From CAZNFR01 sp964572225 (GTDB lineage Bacteria; Bacteroidota; Bacteroidia; Bacteroidales; GCA-2748055), in NCBI GenBank assembly GCA_964572225.1, contig CAZNFR010000005.1, positions 8,340 to 72,339 on the forward strand: 64,000 nt of DNA, given 5' to 3'. Positions 1 to 8,263 of the stretch are shown one piece after another (the first letter of the stretch is position 1; each line of letters starts with the position of its first letter). Under the pieces are notes generated by a model. It was not told where the DNA came from, ran no database searches, and worked only from the letters and a program-made list of their open reading frames with translations. The position numbers and the translations under genes were made by a program.

Positions 1-244
1 GATCAAATCCCTGTTTGGATCCAAGCTCTTTCAAAAGGGCACTTACGGCCACCGCAGCCACATTCAGTTCCGGATTTTCAGGTAGACTGACCCCGGACTT
101 ATTCACAATGCGAAGCTTGGATTCCTGATTCGGTTTAATTTCCAGTATATCGCCAGGCTCATCGAGGGCAAATCCCATAAGGTCAAATCCTGGGCCTATA
201 TTGGAAACGGTTGCCGGTGCGTATATGGTAACTGATTTAAGCAT
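1..244 (-). CDS. thrB: Homoserine kinase ThrB, N-terminal part (runs off the window)
   Basis: Translating the minus strand from an ATG at 244 gives 81 residues beginning MLKSVTIYAPATVSNIGPGF and continuing DLMGFALDEPGD. The PATVSNIGPGFD stretch is the N-terminal signature of the GHMP kinase family as found in homoserine kinase, which phosphorylates L-homoserine with ATP in threonine synthesis. The start codon lies 2 bases after the stop of the HAD gene, so the two are probably translationally coupled. With thrA two genes upstream, the context fits a threonine operon. The ATP-binding glycine loop and the C-terminal domain are outside the window, so activity cannot be judged. Another GHMP kinase is possible but unlikely beside thrA. 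Confidence 0.88.
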   Translation of the reverse strand, partial: MLKSVTIYAPATVSNIGPGFDLMGFALDEPGDILEIKPNQESKLRIVNKSGVSLPENPELNVAAVAVSALLKELGSKQGFD

Positions 245-246
245 AC

Positions 247-918
247 TTATCTTTGGTTGTTCAGGAACAGGTTCAATTGTTCATTCCCAAACTGAGTTAG
301 ACTGGAAAGTTTCATATTGGCAATCCCGTAACCAGGCAGATCTTTATGGGCAGGATCCGGTACCGCTACTACTTTCATGGTAGCGGCTCTGGCTGCAATA
401 ACTCCGTTAAGGGAGTCCTCAAAGGCCAGGCACCGGGAAGGATGAACACTCAAAATGCTGGCGGTGGTTATATAGACCGCCGGGTGGGGCTTACCATATT
501 CCTCTGTTTCTGCTGTGTTTAGTAATGAAAAAAAGGATCTGAGATTAAACCGGTCGACAAAAGTTTCAATAAGTTCCATGGAAGAGGAGGATGCGAGTGC
601 CATATTTAACCCCGTATTCCTGAAGAAATCAAGGATGTATTCGGCTCCGGGCATAAGTTCGGCTTCCTCGAGAAAGAACTTCAGAATTTTTTGGTTGTAT
701 ATTCTTTCAATTTTTTTGAAATCTGGATTTGGCCAGGGCCTGTGGTGGTACCAGTAATGGATCTGTTCATCGGTCCTCATCCCAAAAGTTGCCTGTTGCA
801 TTTCTTCATCTATCTCCATTTCAAGAAGACCAGAAAAGATCTCTCTTTCCGTTTTCTGCCAGTAGGGCTCGGTATTGATGAGAAGACCGTCCATATCAAA
901 AATCACTGCCTTGATCAT
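247..918 (-). CDS. HAD-superfamily phosphatase, beta-phosphoglucomutase/HxpB-like
   Basis: A 223-residue protein when started at the ATG at 918. A longer reading from 942 would overlap thrA by 14 bases, whereas 918 leaves a 10-base gap and starts right before the catalytic motif. Motif I is FDMDGLLINTEP (two aspartates, residues 8 and 10), motif II is the serine run in ALASSSS, and the C-terminal motif is FEDSLNGV. This arrangement with a helical C1 cap is typical of the phosphoglucomutase-like HAD branch, which includes the E. coli sugar phosphatase HxpB (YniC). It probably dephosphorylates a small sugar phosphate or similar metabolite; the substrate cannot be read from sequence. Its place between thrA and thrB is unusual and suggests co-expression with threonine synthesis. 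Confidence 0.8.
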   Translation of the reverse strand: MIKAVIFDMDGLLINTEPYWQKTEREIFSGLLEMEIDEEMQQATFGMRTDEQIHYWYHHRPWPNPDFKKIERIYNQKILKFFLEEAELMPGAEYILDFFRNTGLNMALASSSSMELIETFVDRFNLRSFFSLLNTAETEEYGKPHPAVYITTASILSVHPSRCLAFEDSLNGVIAARAATMKVVAVPDPAHKDLPGYGIANMKLSSLTQFGNEQLNLFLNNQR

Positions 919-928
919 TTTCCTTGTT

Positions 929-3355
929 TTACACGTTGGCAATTCGAATTATATCCGCAAAGATGCCTGCTGCGGTTACTGCGGCGCCTGCTCCGTATCC
1001 GCGGATCACCATGGGTTCTTCGCGATATCGTTCCGTTGTAATCAGCACAATATTATTGCTGGCAGCAAGCTCATACGCCGGATGAGCCGGATCTACCTCT
1101 AAAAGCTCTACTTTGCCCTTCCCTTCGCTAAGGCTTGCAACGAACCTCCATCTTTTTTGTTTCTTTTCCAGAACCTTTCTTTTTTCTTCAAATTCTTCAT
1201 CCAGCAGCCGGATCTCTTTCCAAAAATTATCCTGGTCGCCCGAGAAACATTTTTCCGGCAGGAAAGATTTCATTTCAACATCCTCCTCTTCCATTTTATA
1301 ACCGGACTCCCTGGAAAGTATCAGGAGCTTTCGCATAACATCCTTGCCACTCAGGTCAATTCTCGGATCCGGTTCGGAAAAACCATTTTCTTTGGCCAGT
1401 TCAACAGCCCTGCTGAGTTTTATTTCGCCTGAAAGGGTATTAAATATGAAGTTGAGAGTACCAGATAGAACTGCATCAAGCGCCAGGATCCTGTCACCGC
1501 TCCGGATCAGGTCATTGATGGTATTGATAATTGGAAGACCTGCACCGGCATTGGTCTCGAAGCTGAACTTGACACCTTTTTTGCGGGATTTCATTTTAAG
1601 TTCATGGTAAAGGCTGTAAGACGAAGAGCAGGCGATCTTATTTGCAGTCACTACAGAGACATACTGATCAAACAATCTTCCATAAAAGGAGGATACATAC
1701 TCACTGGCTGTACAATCGATAAAGACCTGGTTCCTGAGATTGAGTCTTTTCATTTCGGCCAGAAATTTCTCCAGATCCGCCTTTTCACCCTGGTCGAGGA
1801 CGGCCTGATAATTGTCGAGGTCTATTCCTTCCTCGTCCAAAAGCATTTTCCGGGAATTAGTGATCCCAATTATCTTAATGTTAAGGTTATGATCCCTCAT
1901 CAAATGTGAGGATTGTTGTTTGATCTGGGCAATGAGGTCCTTTCCGACAGTTCCTGTTCCTGCCAGGTAAAGGTGAAGGTCTTTGTAATGGGAAAGGAAG
2001 AATCCTTCATGGATCACATTCAGTGATTTTCTCAACTGTTCTTGTTGGATCACCACAGAGATATTTCTTTCAGATGATCCTTGTGCAGTTGCAATAACCG
2101 AAATACCGTTCCTTCCCAGGGAGATGAACAGATTTGCTGATATTCCGGGGGTATTTCTCATTTTTTCCCCGACTATGGCAATTATGGAGAGGGCCCTTTC
2201 AACCTCAAGGTCAATTATATTTTTGATCTCCAGTTCTATGCTGAACTCTTCACGAATGGCCTTAACTGCTTTTTCGGTATCGGAAGGATCGATGGCAAAA
2301 CTTATGGAGTATTCTGAGGATGCCTGTGTGATCAGAATAATATTCACTTCCCTGGAGGCAAGGGCAGAAAAAAGCCGCATGGAAATTCCTGTGACCCCGG
2401 GGAGACCACTTCCCTGGAGAGTGATCAGATCTATGTTGTCAATGGAAGAGATTCCCTTAATGGGACTTTCTGAAAAATTCTCGCCCGACTGGCTGATCAG
2501 AGTTCCTTTTGCAGCCGGATTGAAGGTATTCCGTATGGTGATCGGAATATTCTTTTTGTAAGCGGGATGGAGAGTGGGTGTATAGAGAACTTTGGCACCG
2601 AAGTGAGATAACTCGAGAGCTTCGGAATAGCTGAGGCTGCTGATCACATAGGCTTTGCTTACCATACGCGGATCGGCCGTCATGAATCCATCTACATCTG
2701 TCCAGATTTCCAGTGCCTCCGCATTCAGGGCTGCAGCAATAATGGCTGCTGTATAATCAGATCCCCCACGACCCAGTGTGGTGATCTGCCCTTTTTCGTT
2801 TGATGCGATGAATCCGGGAATTACCGCTATGGATTCCAGGTTTCTCAGAGATTCCCTGATTGAAGTGTTTGTCAGCCCGAAATTCACGTTGGCTTTGCCG
2901 TGAGTATTGTCCGTTTTTATGAAATTCCTTGCATCTATGCATCTGGCGGAGGAGAAAGAATTGCTTATAATGAAGGAAGAAAGTCTTTCACCAAAACTAA
3001 GCAGGTGGTCCTGTGTTTTTAGGGCGAGGTCCCTTACAAGGTACACCCCGTAAAGCAGATCTTCCATTTCATCGAAGAGGGTGTTAATATGATTAATACA
3101 GGCCTCTTTTTTTTCAGGGATCAGAAGTTCTTCCACGGCTTCGAGGTGCCTTTTCCTCATTTTGAAAAGATCGTCTTTATACTCTTCCCTGCCCTCGGAG
3201 GCATTCCGGCTCATTTCAATGATCTGATCGGTTACCCCTCTGAAAGCGGAGACCACAACGACTATGGGGCCTGATTGCTCCTCAACAATTTTGATTACAT
3301 TTCTGATGCTGGAAGGGGAGCCAACCGAGGAACCGCCGAATTTTAAAACTTTCAT
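929..3355 (-). CDS. thrA: Bifunctional aspartate kinase / homoserine dehydrogenase
   Basis: An 808-residue protein, close to the usual 810-820 of ThrA. The N-terminal aspartokinase shows KFGGSSVGS (residues 5-13) and TTLGRGGSDYTAA (192-204). Two ACT-type regulatory regions lie about residues 305-460. The homoserine dehydrogenase begins with the nucleotide-binding loop AGTGTVGKD (465-473), with the catalytic-region VTANK and later GTLNFIFN. It catalyses the first and third steps from aspartate to homoserine, and the ACT regions predict feedback inhibition, classically by threonine. It is the first gene of the visible thr block, 60 bases downstream of fabD. I see no attenuator-like threonine-rich leader peptide in that gap. 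Confidence 0.96.
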   Translation of the reverse strand: MKVLKFGGSSVGSPSSIRNVIKIVEEQSGPIVVVVSAFRGVTDQIIEMSRNASEGREEYKDDLFKMRKRHLEAVEELLIPEKKEACINHINTLFDEMEDLLYGVYLVRDLALKTQDHLLSFGERLSSFIISNSFSSARCIDARNFIKTDNTHGKANVNFGLTNTSIRESLRNLESIAVIPGFIASNEKGQITTLGRGGSDYTAAIIAAALNAEALEIWTDVDGFMTADPRMVSKAYVISSLSYSEALELSHFGAKVLYTPTLHPAYKKNIPITIRNTFNPAAKGTLISQSGENFSESPIKGISSIDNIDLITLQGSGLPGVTGISMRLFSALASREVNIILITQASSEYSISFAIDPSDTEKAVKAIREEFSIELEIKNIIDLEVERALSIIAIVGEKMRNTPGISANLFISLGRNGISVIATAQGSSERNISVVIQQEQLRKSLNVIHEGFFLSHYKDLHLYLAGTGTVGKDLIAQIKQQSSHLMRDHNLNIKIIGITNSRKMLLDEEGIDLDNYQAVLDQGEKADLEKFLAEMKRLNLRNQVFIDCTASEYVSSFYGRLFDQYVSVVTANKIACSSSYSLYHELKMKSRKKGVKFSFETNAGAGLPIINTINDLIRSGDRILALDAVLSGTLNFIFNTLSGEIKLSRAVELAKENGFSEPDPRIDLSGKDVMRKLLILSRESGYKMEEEDVEMKSFLPEKCFSGDQDNFWKEIRLLDEEFEEKRKVLEKKQKRWRFVASLSEGKGKVELLEVDPAHPAYELAASNNIVLITTERYREEPMVIRGYGAGAAVTAAGIFADIIRIANV

Positions 3356-3415
3356 AAAGCTGGATTTTTACAAGGCCGGAGAGTGATTTTGTTTATGATA
3401 TAATCCTATATGTAC

Positions 3416-4291
3416 TTAAATACCTGATACTTCAACACTCCGGTCTACCTTCCGTATCAGCCCCTGAAGGACATTTCCCGGACCCACTTCAGTAAAAGAA
3501 ACTGCTCCTGCTTCGATCATGGCCCTTACGATCTGTGTCCATCGTACCGGACTGGTTAACTGGTCAATCAGCTTTGATTTAATTACCTCCGGATTTTCGG
3601 AGGGGGCAGCATCGGTATTCTGAAAGACAGGACAAACCGGTTGGCTGAAGTGAGTTGAATTTATGGCTTCGGCCAGCTCTTTTCGCGCAGGCTCCATAAG
3701 CGGAGAATGGAAAGCCCCTCCCACTGAAAGCTTTATGGCTCTTTTAGCACCGGCAGCACTCAGCTTCTCAATGGCCAGGTCAATACCTTTAACCGAACCG
3801 GAGATCACAATCTGACCGGGACTGTTATAATTGGCGGGTACCACAACTTCATCAATTTCTTTACAGGCTCTTTCCACAACCTCATCCTCCAGTCCGATGA
3901 TTGCTGCCATGGTTGAAGGCTCAGCCTCACAGGCTTTCTGCATGGCCAAGGCTCTATTATAAACCAGCTTTAGGCCGTCTTCAAAACTGAGAGATCTGTT
4001 CGCAACCAGGGCAGAAAACTCCCCCAGTGAATGACCCGCAACCATATCTGGGGTGAATTCTGAACCCAAACTTTCGGCTAAAAGAACAGAATGTAGAAAG
4101 ATGGCGGGCTGTGTAACCCGGGTTTGCCTGAGATCCTCATCTGTTCCTTCAAACATCAGATCGGTGATGCGGAACCCCAGAATCTCATTGGCCTGATCAA
4201 ATTTATTCTTAATATTTTCACTTCCTTCATATAATTCTTTGCCCATTCCTGAAAACTGGGCTCCCTGGCCGGGAAAAACAAAAGCCTTCAT
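3416..4291 (-). CDS. fabD: Malonyl-CoA:ACP transacylase
   Basis: A 291-residue protein, slightly short of the usual 300-310. It carries the nucleophile elbow GHSLGEFSAL (Ser88), the carboxylate-binding arginine in YNRALAMQ (Arg113) and the catalytic histidine in GGAFHSPLM (His195). The N-terminal FPGQGAQ is also diagnostic. It moves the malonyl group from CoA to acyl carrier protein to supply fatty-acid elongation in the cytoplasm. It is not next to other fab genes here. It has its own Bacteroidota -7 element 29 bases upstream of the ATG (4320-4327), so it may be transcribed separately from folE and could run on into thrA. Confidence 0.95.
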   Translation of the reverse strand: MKAFVFPGQGAQFSGMGKELYEGSENIKNKFDQANEILGFRITDLMFEGTDEDLRQTRVTQPAIFLHSVLLAESLGSEFTPDMVAGHSLGEFSALVANRSLSFEDGLKLVYNRALAMQKACEAEPSTMAAIIGLEDEVVERACKEIDEVVVPANYNSPGQIVISGSVKGIDLAIEKLSAAGAKRAIKLSVGGAFHSPLMEPARKELAEAINSTHFSQPVCPVFQNTDAAPSENPEVIKSKLIDQLTSPVRWTQIVRAMIEAGAVSFTEVGPGNVLQGLIRKVDRSVEVSGI

Positions 4292-4319
4292 ACTTAGTTC
4301 CTTTTTTTTTAGTTTGAGG

Positions 4320-4327
4320 CAAAAATA
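4320..4327 (-). promoter_or_regulatory. Bacteroidota -7 promoter element for fabD
   Basis: The minus-strand octamer TATTTTTG matches TAnnTTTG and sits about 29 bases before the fabD ATG. I found no clear -33 TTTG at the usual distance, so this rests on one element. Confidence 0.45.
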
Positions 4328-4413
4328 GTCAGTAGAAATCTAATAATTTACTATTTAAAGTAAAATTTGTGTAAACTGAAAGAATGAATGGTCTTGCAGA
4401 ATAAGATTGAAAT

Positions 4414-5052
4414 TCAGGAAAGCCTTGAGCCGATAAGGTGAAAGAACTCCTCTCTTGTGTCTCCATTGGTTAAAAACTCACCGGTAAAAGCCGAGGTGGT
4501 GGTGACGGAAGTAGATTTTTGTACACCTCTCATTACCATGCACATATGTCTTGCTTCAATAACCACTGCAACCCCCAGAGGACTGAGAGTCTGATCAATG
4601 CAATCGCGGATCTGAATGGTTAATCTTTCCTGGACTTGTAATCTTCGGGCAAAAGCCTCGGTAACCCTGGCCAGTTTGCTAAGTCCGGTAATTACCCCAT
4701 TGGGAATATAGGCTATGTGGACCTTTCCATAAAAGGGCAACAGGTGATGCTCACAAAGGGAAAAAAGTTCAATATCCTTTACCATTACAATCTCCTTGTA
4801 CTCCTCTTTGAAAAGAGCGGATTTCAGGATCTGAACAGGGTCGATTCCATAACCCTTGGTAAGATACTGTAAAGCTTTGGCTACCCTTTCCGGAGTTTTT
4901 TCGAGGCCTTCTCTTTGAGGATTTTCTCCAAGGAAGGACAAAATATCTTTATACCTGGCAGATATTTCTTCGGTAACCCCTTTATCAAATCGGGTTACTT
5001 CTTCAAAACCGTTGCCATTTCCATTTTCCGGGTTTCGTGATTCTATTTTCAT
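4414..5052 (-). CDS. folE: GTP cyclohydrolase I
   Basis: A 212-residue protein from the ATG at 5052 (MKIESRNPENG). A further in-frame ATG at 5094 would add 14 residues that look like untranslated leader. The zinc and active-site motif SLCEHHLLPF, the later HMCMVMRGVQK that supplies the second zinc cysteine, and REGLEKTPERVAKA near the N-terminus are all those of type IA FolE. It opens GTP to 7,8-dihydroneopterin triphosphate, the entry to folate, queuosine or biopterin synthesis. It lies 90 bases downstream of the PTPS-like gene on the same strand, and that partner uses its product directly, which supports one pterin operon. Confidence 0.95.
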   Translation of the reverse strand: MKIESRNPENGNGNGFEEVTRFDKGVTEEISARYKDILSFLGENPQREGLEKTPERVAKALQYLTKGYGIDPVQILKSALFKEEYKEIVMVKDIELFSLCEHHLLPFYGKVHIAYIPNGVITGLSKLARVTEAFARRLQVQERLTIQIRDCIDQTLSPLGVAVVIEARHMCMVMRGVQKSTSVTTTSAFTGEFLTNGDTREEFFHLIGSRLS

Positions 5053-5142
5053 GTATATATTCTTTGACCTGCGGTAAATCTGGCAGGGTAACATTTGGCA
5101 ATGAGACTGGAAAAACTTGCAAATTAAGCGAATAAGCGGGAG

Positions 5143-5556
5143 TTATTCCCCATAATACTCGACAAAATTATTTTCAGTTTCATCTATGCGGATCTTATGA
5201 AGTTCCACACCCAATTCTTTTACTCCGGGAATGAGTTGTTCCCAAATTTTGACAACCAGGTTTTCCGTGCTGATTATGGTATCAGAGAGAAAATCAACCT
5301 CAAGATTGAGATTTTTATGATCCACTTTTTCAATTATTTCTTTTTTAATAAGTTGCCCAAGTTTTTTCAGGTCACAGACATAACCGGTCTGAGGATCTAT
5401 TTCTCCTTTTACCGTAACCCACATTGTATAGTTGTGTCCATGCCATTTGGGATTGGAACATGCTCCGAAAATTTCGGAATTCCTTTTATCCGACCAGTTT
5501 TCATTGAATAGCCTGTGTGCAGCGCTGAAACGTTCGCGTCTTGTTACGAGTACCAT
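5143..5556 (-). CDS. 6-pyruvoyl-tetrahydropterin synthase family protein (PTPS-I-like / QueD family)
   Basis: A 137-residue protein of the PTPS/QueD family, which acts on dihydroneopterin triphosphate made by FolE. Zinc ligands are visible as His14 (FSAAHRL), His39 and His41 (WHGHNY). The catalytic cysteine is Cys33 in CSNPKWHGH, the acid-base pair is Asp79-His80 (VDHKNL), and the pterin-anchoring glutamate is Glu126 (DETENN). The Cys-x5-His-Gly-His spacing is that of eukaryotic-type PTPS; queuosine-pathway QueD usually has Cys-x3-His-Gly-His. The surrounding TGYV, DHKNL, STEN and ETENN segments also resemble mammalian PTPS. Annotation pipelines would likely call it QueD; the motif argues for 6-pyruvoyl-tetrahydropterin formation, which the sequence alone cannot prove. 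It is upstream of folE and divergent from mqnB. Confidence 0.85.
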   Translation of the reverse strand: MVLVTRRERFSAAHRLFNENWSDKRNSEIFGACSNPKWHGHNYTMWVTVKGEIDPQTGYVCDLKKLGQLIKKEIIEKVDHKNLNLEVDFLSDTIISTENLVVKIWEQLIPGVKELGVELHKIRIDETENNFVEYYGE

Positions 5557-5627
5557 TGTTTTTAATTGTTTTCAATATGTAATTGGACAAAGGGAAGGAA
5601 GATTTTCGCATTCGAAGGATAATGTAC

Positions 5628-5635
5628 TAAATTTG
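5628..5635 (+). promoter_or_regulatory. Bacteroidota -7 promoter element for mqnB-mqnD-hldD
   Basis: TAAATTTG matches TAnnTTTG and lies 31 bases before the mqnB start chosen here, in the 109-base gap shared with the divergent PTPS-like gene. No convincing -33 element is seen. It also supports the downstream start at 5666, because a start at 5432 would place the promoter inside the coding region. Confidence 0.45.
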
Positions 5636-5665
5636 AACCGGTTTTGCCAGTCCAAACGGTATTTT

Positions 5666-6370
5666 ATGTCAAACAGCAGCAATTCCCCTCCCCGCATCCT
5701 GATTGTAGTCAGTTCGATCACTGAGCTTAATCTAATGGAAGAAACACTCCTCATCCGGAAAAGTTTGGAAAGGGGTCTTTACTATTCCTCTCTTCCGGGG
5801 GTTCAATGTGATTTTCTTTGTCCGGGGCCCGGATTGTTTCCCCTTGTTTACCGGCTGGGGCAAATTCTAAGCAGGAGTACCTACGATCTGGTAATCAATG
5901 CAGGTATTTGTGGCAGTTTTTCCAAAGACCTGAAAAACGGATCTCTGGTAAATGTGAGAGAGGATTGCTTTGCAGATTTTGGGGCAGAGGATCAGGGCAG
6001 GTTTCTCAGGGCCGGGGAATTGGGTTTGCTGGATCCCGATGAATTTCCTTTTGAGAATGGGTTCATTGTGAATTCACCCGGACCCTATTCGCATTTTTTC
6101 GACAAACTGCAAGCGGTTCGGGGAATCAGCGTTATGAGGGTTACCGGTACGGAGGAGACGGCATCTCTTTGGAAAGAATTATACAATCCGGTTGTTGAAA
6201 GTATGGAGGGTGCCGGGTTTTTTTATGTATGCCGTATGGAAAATACTAACTTTGTACAGATCAGGGCGGTTTCCAACCGGGTTGGGAAAAGAGATCTGGC
6301 ATCCTGGGATATTCCAGTTGCCATGAGGGCCCTGACAAGTTTTTTAAAGGATCTCTTAAGGCATGACTAA
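5666..6370 (+). CDS. mqnB: Futalosine hydrolase
   Basis: A 234-residue nucleosidase when started at the ATG at 5666 (MSNSSNSPP). The open frame reaches back to 5432, but that part overlaps the divergent PTPS-like gene antisense and has no family resemblance. The purine-nucleoside-phosphorylase fold is shown by INAGICGSF for the phosphate/ribose region and by VESMEGAGFFYVC, the glutamate-containing motif shared with MTA/SAH nucleosidases. MqnB hydrolyses futalosine to dehypoxanthine futalosine in the alternative menaquinone pathway. The assignment over MTA/SAH nucleosidase rests largely on its 8-base overlap with mqnD of the same pathway. Confidence 0.88.
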   Translation: MSNSSNSPPRILIVVSSITELNLMEETLLIRKSLERGLYYSSLPGVQCDFLCPGPGLFPLVYRLGQILSRSTYDLVINAGICGSFSKDLKNGSLVNVREDCFADFGAEDQGRFLRAGELGLLDPDEFPFENGFIVNSPGPYSHFFDKLQAVRGISVMRVTGTEETASLWKELYNPVVESMEGAGFFYVCRMENTNFVQIRAVSNRVGKRDLASWDIPVAMRALTSFLKDLLRHD

Positions 6371-7223
6371 GAAAAAAATACAACTGGGCTTTTCCCCTTG
6401 TCCCAACGATACCTTTATGTTTTTCGCCCTTGTACATGGTCTCATTGATACCGGCGGACTCGAATATGAGATTGAAATGTCTGATATCGAAGATCTTAAT
6501 CGAAGGGTGCTCGATGGAAATTTACTTTTATCCAAGATCAGTTATGCAGCATTTCCCGAAGTATCGGATCGATATAGAATTCTGAATGCCGGAAGCGCCC
6601 TTGGATTCAGGAACGGTCCTCTGGTGGTAAGCAAACGGCGGATCTATCCTGATGAACTTTTTGATGCCCTGATTGCGATACCCGGGGAAATGACCACGGC
6701 CAATTTTTTGTTACAGAATTTTTATCCCGATGCCCGTAAAAAACGAACTTACCTTTTTTCCGAAATTGAAGAAGCAGTACTTTCCGATGAAGCAGATGCC
6801 GGATTGCTCATACATGAAAGCAGGTTTACCTATTTATCCAAAGGATTAAAGCTTGTGGATGATCTTGGGGAGAAATGGGAAGATGCCTGCCATTTGCCTG
6901 TTCCCCTGGGTTGCATTGTCGCTTTGCGGGAGATGGGAGATGAGTTAACGACACAGGTAGAGAAGCACATAAGGGAAAGTATACAATTCGCCTTCCAGAA
7001 TCCCAGAGTCCCACTCGACTGGATCAAAAAATTTTCCCGGGAGCTTTCAGACGAAGTTATTCATCAGCATATTGATCTTTATGTAAATTCTTTTTCGCTT
7101 GAGCTGGGGGAGGAAGGCAGAGAAGCCGTGAATTTTTTATACGAGCAGGGGTTGAAAAGCGGGGTCTTCAACATAACCGATAAAGAATGGTTTTTTACGA
7201 ATTCGAAACAGAACCGCATATGA
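6363..7223 (+). CDS. mqnD: 1,4-dihydroxy-6-naphthoate synthase
   Basis: A 286-residue protein beginning with QLGFSPCPNDTFMFFALVHG, the well-known MqnD N-terminal signature. It has the periplasmic-binding-protein-like fold of the MqnA/MqnD family. It converts cyclic dehypoxanthine futalosine to 1,4-dihydroxy-6-naphthoate, a late step of the futalosine route to menaquinone. The length is normal for the family. It overlaps mqnB by 8 bases and shares an ATGA with hldD, so the three genes form one translationally coupled unit. Its product feeds the quinone pool used by the Na+-NQR encoded 5 kb away. No mqnA, mqnC or mqnE is in the window. Confidence 0.94.
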   Translation: MTKKKIQLGFSPCPNDTFMFFALVHGLIDTGGLEYEIEMSDIEDLNRRVLDGNLLLSKISYAAFPEVSDRYRILNAGSALGFRNGPLVVSKRRIYPDELFDALIAIPGEMTTANFLLQNFYPDARKKRTYLFSEIEEAVLSDEADAGLLIHESRFTYLSKGLKLVDDLGEKWEDACHLPVPLGCIVALREMGDELTTQVEKHIRESIQFAFQNPRVPLDWIKKFSRELSDEVIHQHIDLYVNSFSLELGEEGREAVNFLYEQGLKSGVFNITDKEWFFTNSKQNRI

Positions 7224-8185
7224 TAGTAATTACTGGAGCAGCCGGATTTATAGGATCCAATATGGTTAGCAGACTTAATGAGGAAGGATATAAGGACCTT
7301 ATTCTTGTAGATGATTTCAGCAGGAATGAAAAAGAAAAGAATTTTCGGAATAAGACCTTCGCTTCCCTGATTAAACGAATGGATTTTCCCCATTGGCTCA
7401 GGGAAAATCAACGTCAGATCGAATTTGTGTTTCACCTGGGTGCCAGGACAGATACCACCGAACCGCGCAGGGAGATCTTTAACGAACTGAATTTGGATTA
7501 CTCAAAAACAGTCTGGAAAATCTGCACCGAATTTGGGATCCCACTGGTTTATGCTTCTTCTGCCGCAACCTACGGTGAAGGAGAATTGGGATATAAGGAT
7601 GATCACGATATTATTCCGGTTCTTAAGCCTCTCAATGAGTACGGGCGCTCCAAGAATGAATTTGATAAATGGGTACTTAAACAGGAAAAATTTCCCTTTT
7701 TCTGGGCAGGTCTTAAATTCTTCAATGTTTATGGCCCGAATGAGTACCATAAAGGCCGGATGGCGTCGGTTGTTTTTCATGCATTCAATCAGATCCGTGA
7801 GAAAGGGGAAATGAATTTGTTCCGCTCCCATAATGAACAATATAAGGACGGGGAACAGTTGCGCGATTTCATTTATGTTAAGGACGTAATTGATGTGATG
7901 TTTTGGATGATGGAAACCCGGAAAAATCCGGGGATCTATAATCTCGGAACCGGAAAGGCACGTACGTTTCTGGATCTGGTCAGTGGGGTCTTCCAAGCTA
8001 TGGACAGAAAGCCTGTTATTCATTTTATCGATACCCCGGAAGACATCCGGGATAAGTACCAGTACTTTACCGAGGCGACCATGGGAAAACTCAAAACGGC
8101 TGGGTATCCAGGTGAGTTTACGACTCTCGAAAGAGGGGTGGAGGACTATGTTCAAAACTATCTGTTGGCAGGTTCTTATAATTGA
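7220..8185 (+). CDS. hldD: ADP-L-glycero-D-manno-heptose-6-epimerase
   Basis: A 321-residue short-chain dehydrogenase-type epimerase from the ATG at 7220, which overlaps the mqnD stop as ATGA. An earlier in-frame start at 7187 lies inside mqnD. The dinucleotide-binding loop is TGAAGFIGSN (residues 5-14), the catalytic Ser region is YASSAATYG and the Tyr-x3-Lys is YGRSK. The family-specific FNVYGPNEYHKGRMASV, which separates HldD from other sugar epimerases, is present. It inverts C6 of ADP-heptose for the inner core of LPS. A second pathway enzyme, GmhB, is at 24.7 kb, so the cell probably makes heptose-containing LPS. Confidence 0.94.
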   Translation: MIVITGAAGFIGSNMVSRLNEEGYKDLILVDDFSRNEKEKNFRNKTFASLIKRMDFPHWLRENQRQIEFVFHLGARTDTTEPRREIFNELNLDYSKTVWKICTEFGIPLVYASSAATYGEGELGYKDDHDIIPVLKPLNEYGRSKNEFDKWVLKQEKFPFFWAGLKFFNVYGPNEYHKGRMASVVFHAFNQIREKGEMNLFRSHNEQYKDGEQLRDFIYVKDVIDVMFWMMETRKNPGIYNLGTGKARTFLDLVSGVFQAMDRKPVIHFIDTPEDIRDKYQYFTEATMGKLKTAGYPGEFTTLERGVEDYVQNYLLAGSYN

Positions 8186-8263
8186 AATATCTTTACAGGA
8201 TAAGTTGGTTTCAAGAAAAAAATCAACCAGACTGTTTACTAACACACCATTGCTTCCTACGGG

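Noticed and set aside
5432..5665. An N-terminal extension of MqnB by 78 residues.
   Set aside because: It overlaps the divergent PTPS-like gene, would cover the predicted promoter at 5628, and has no resemblance to nucleosidases.
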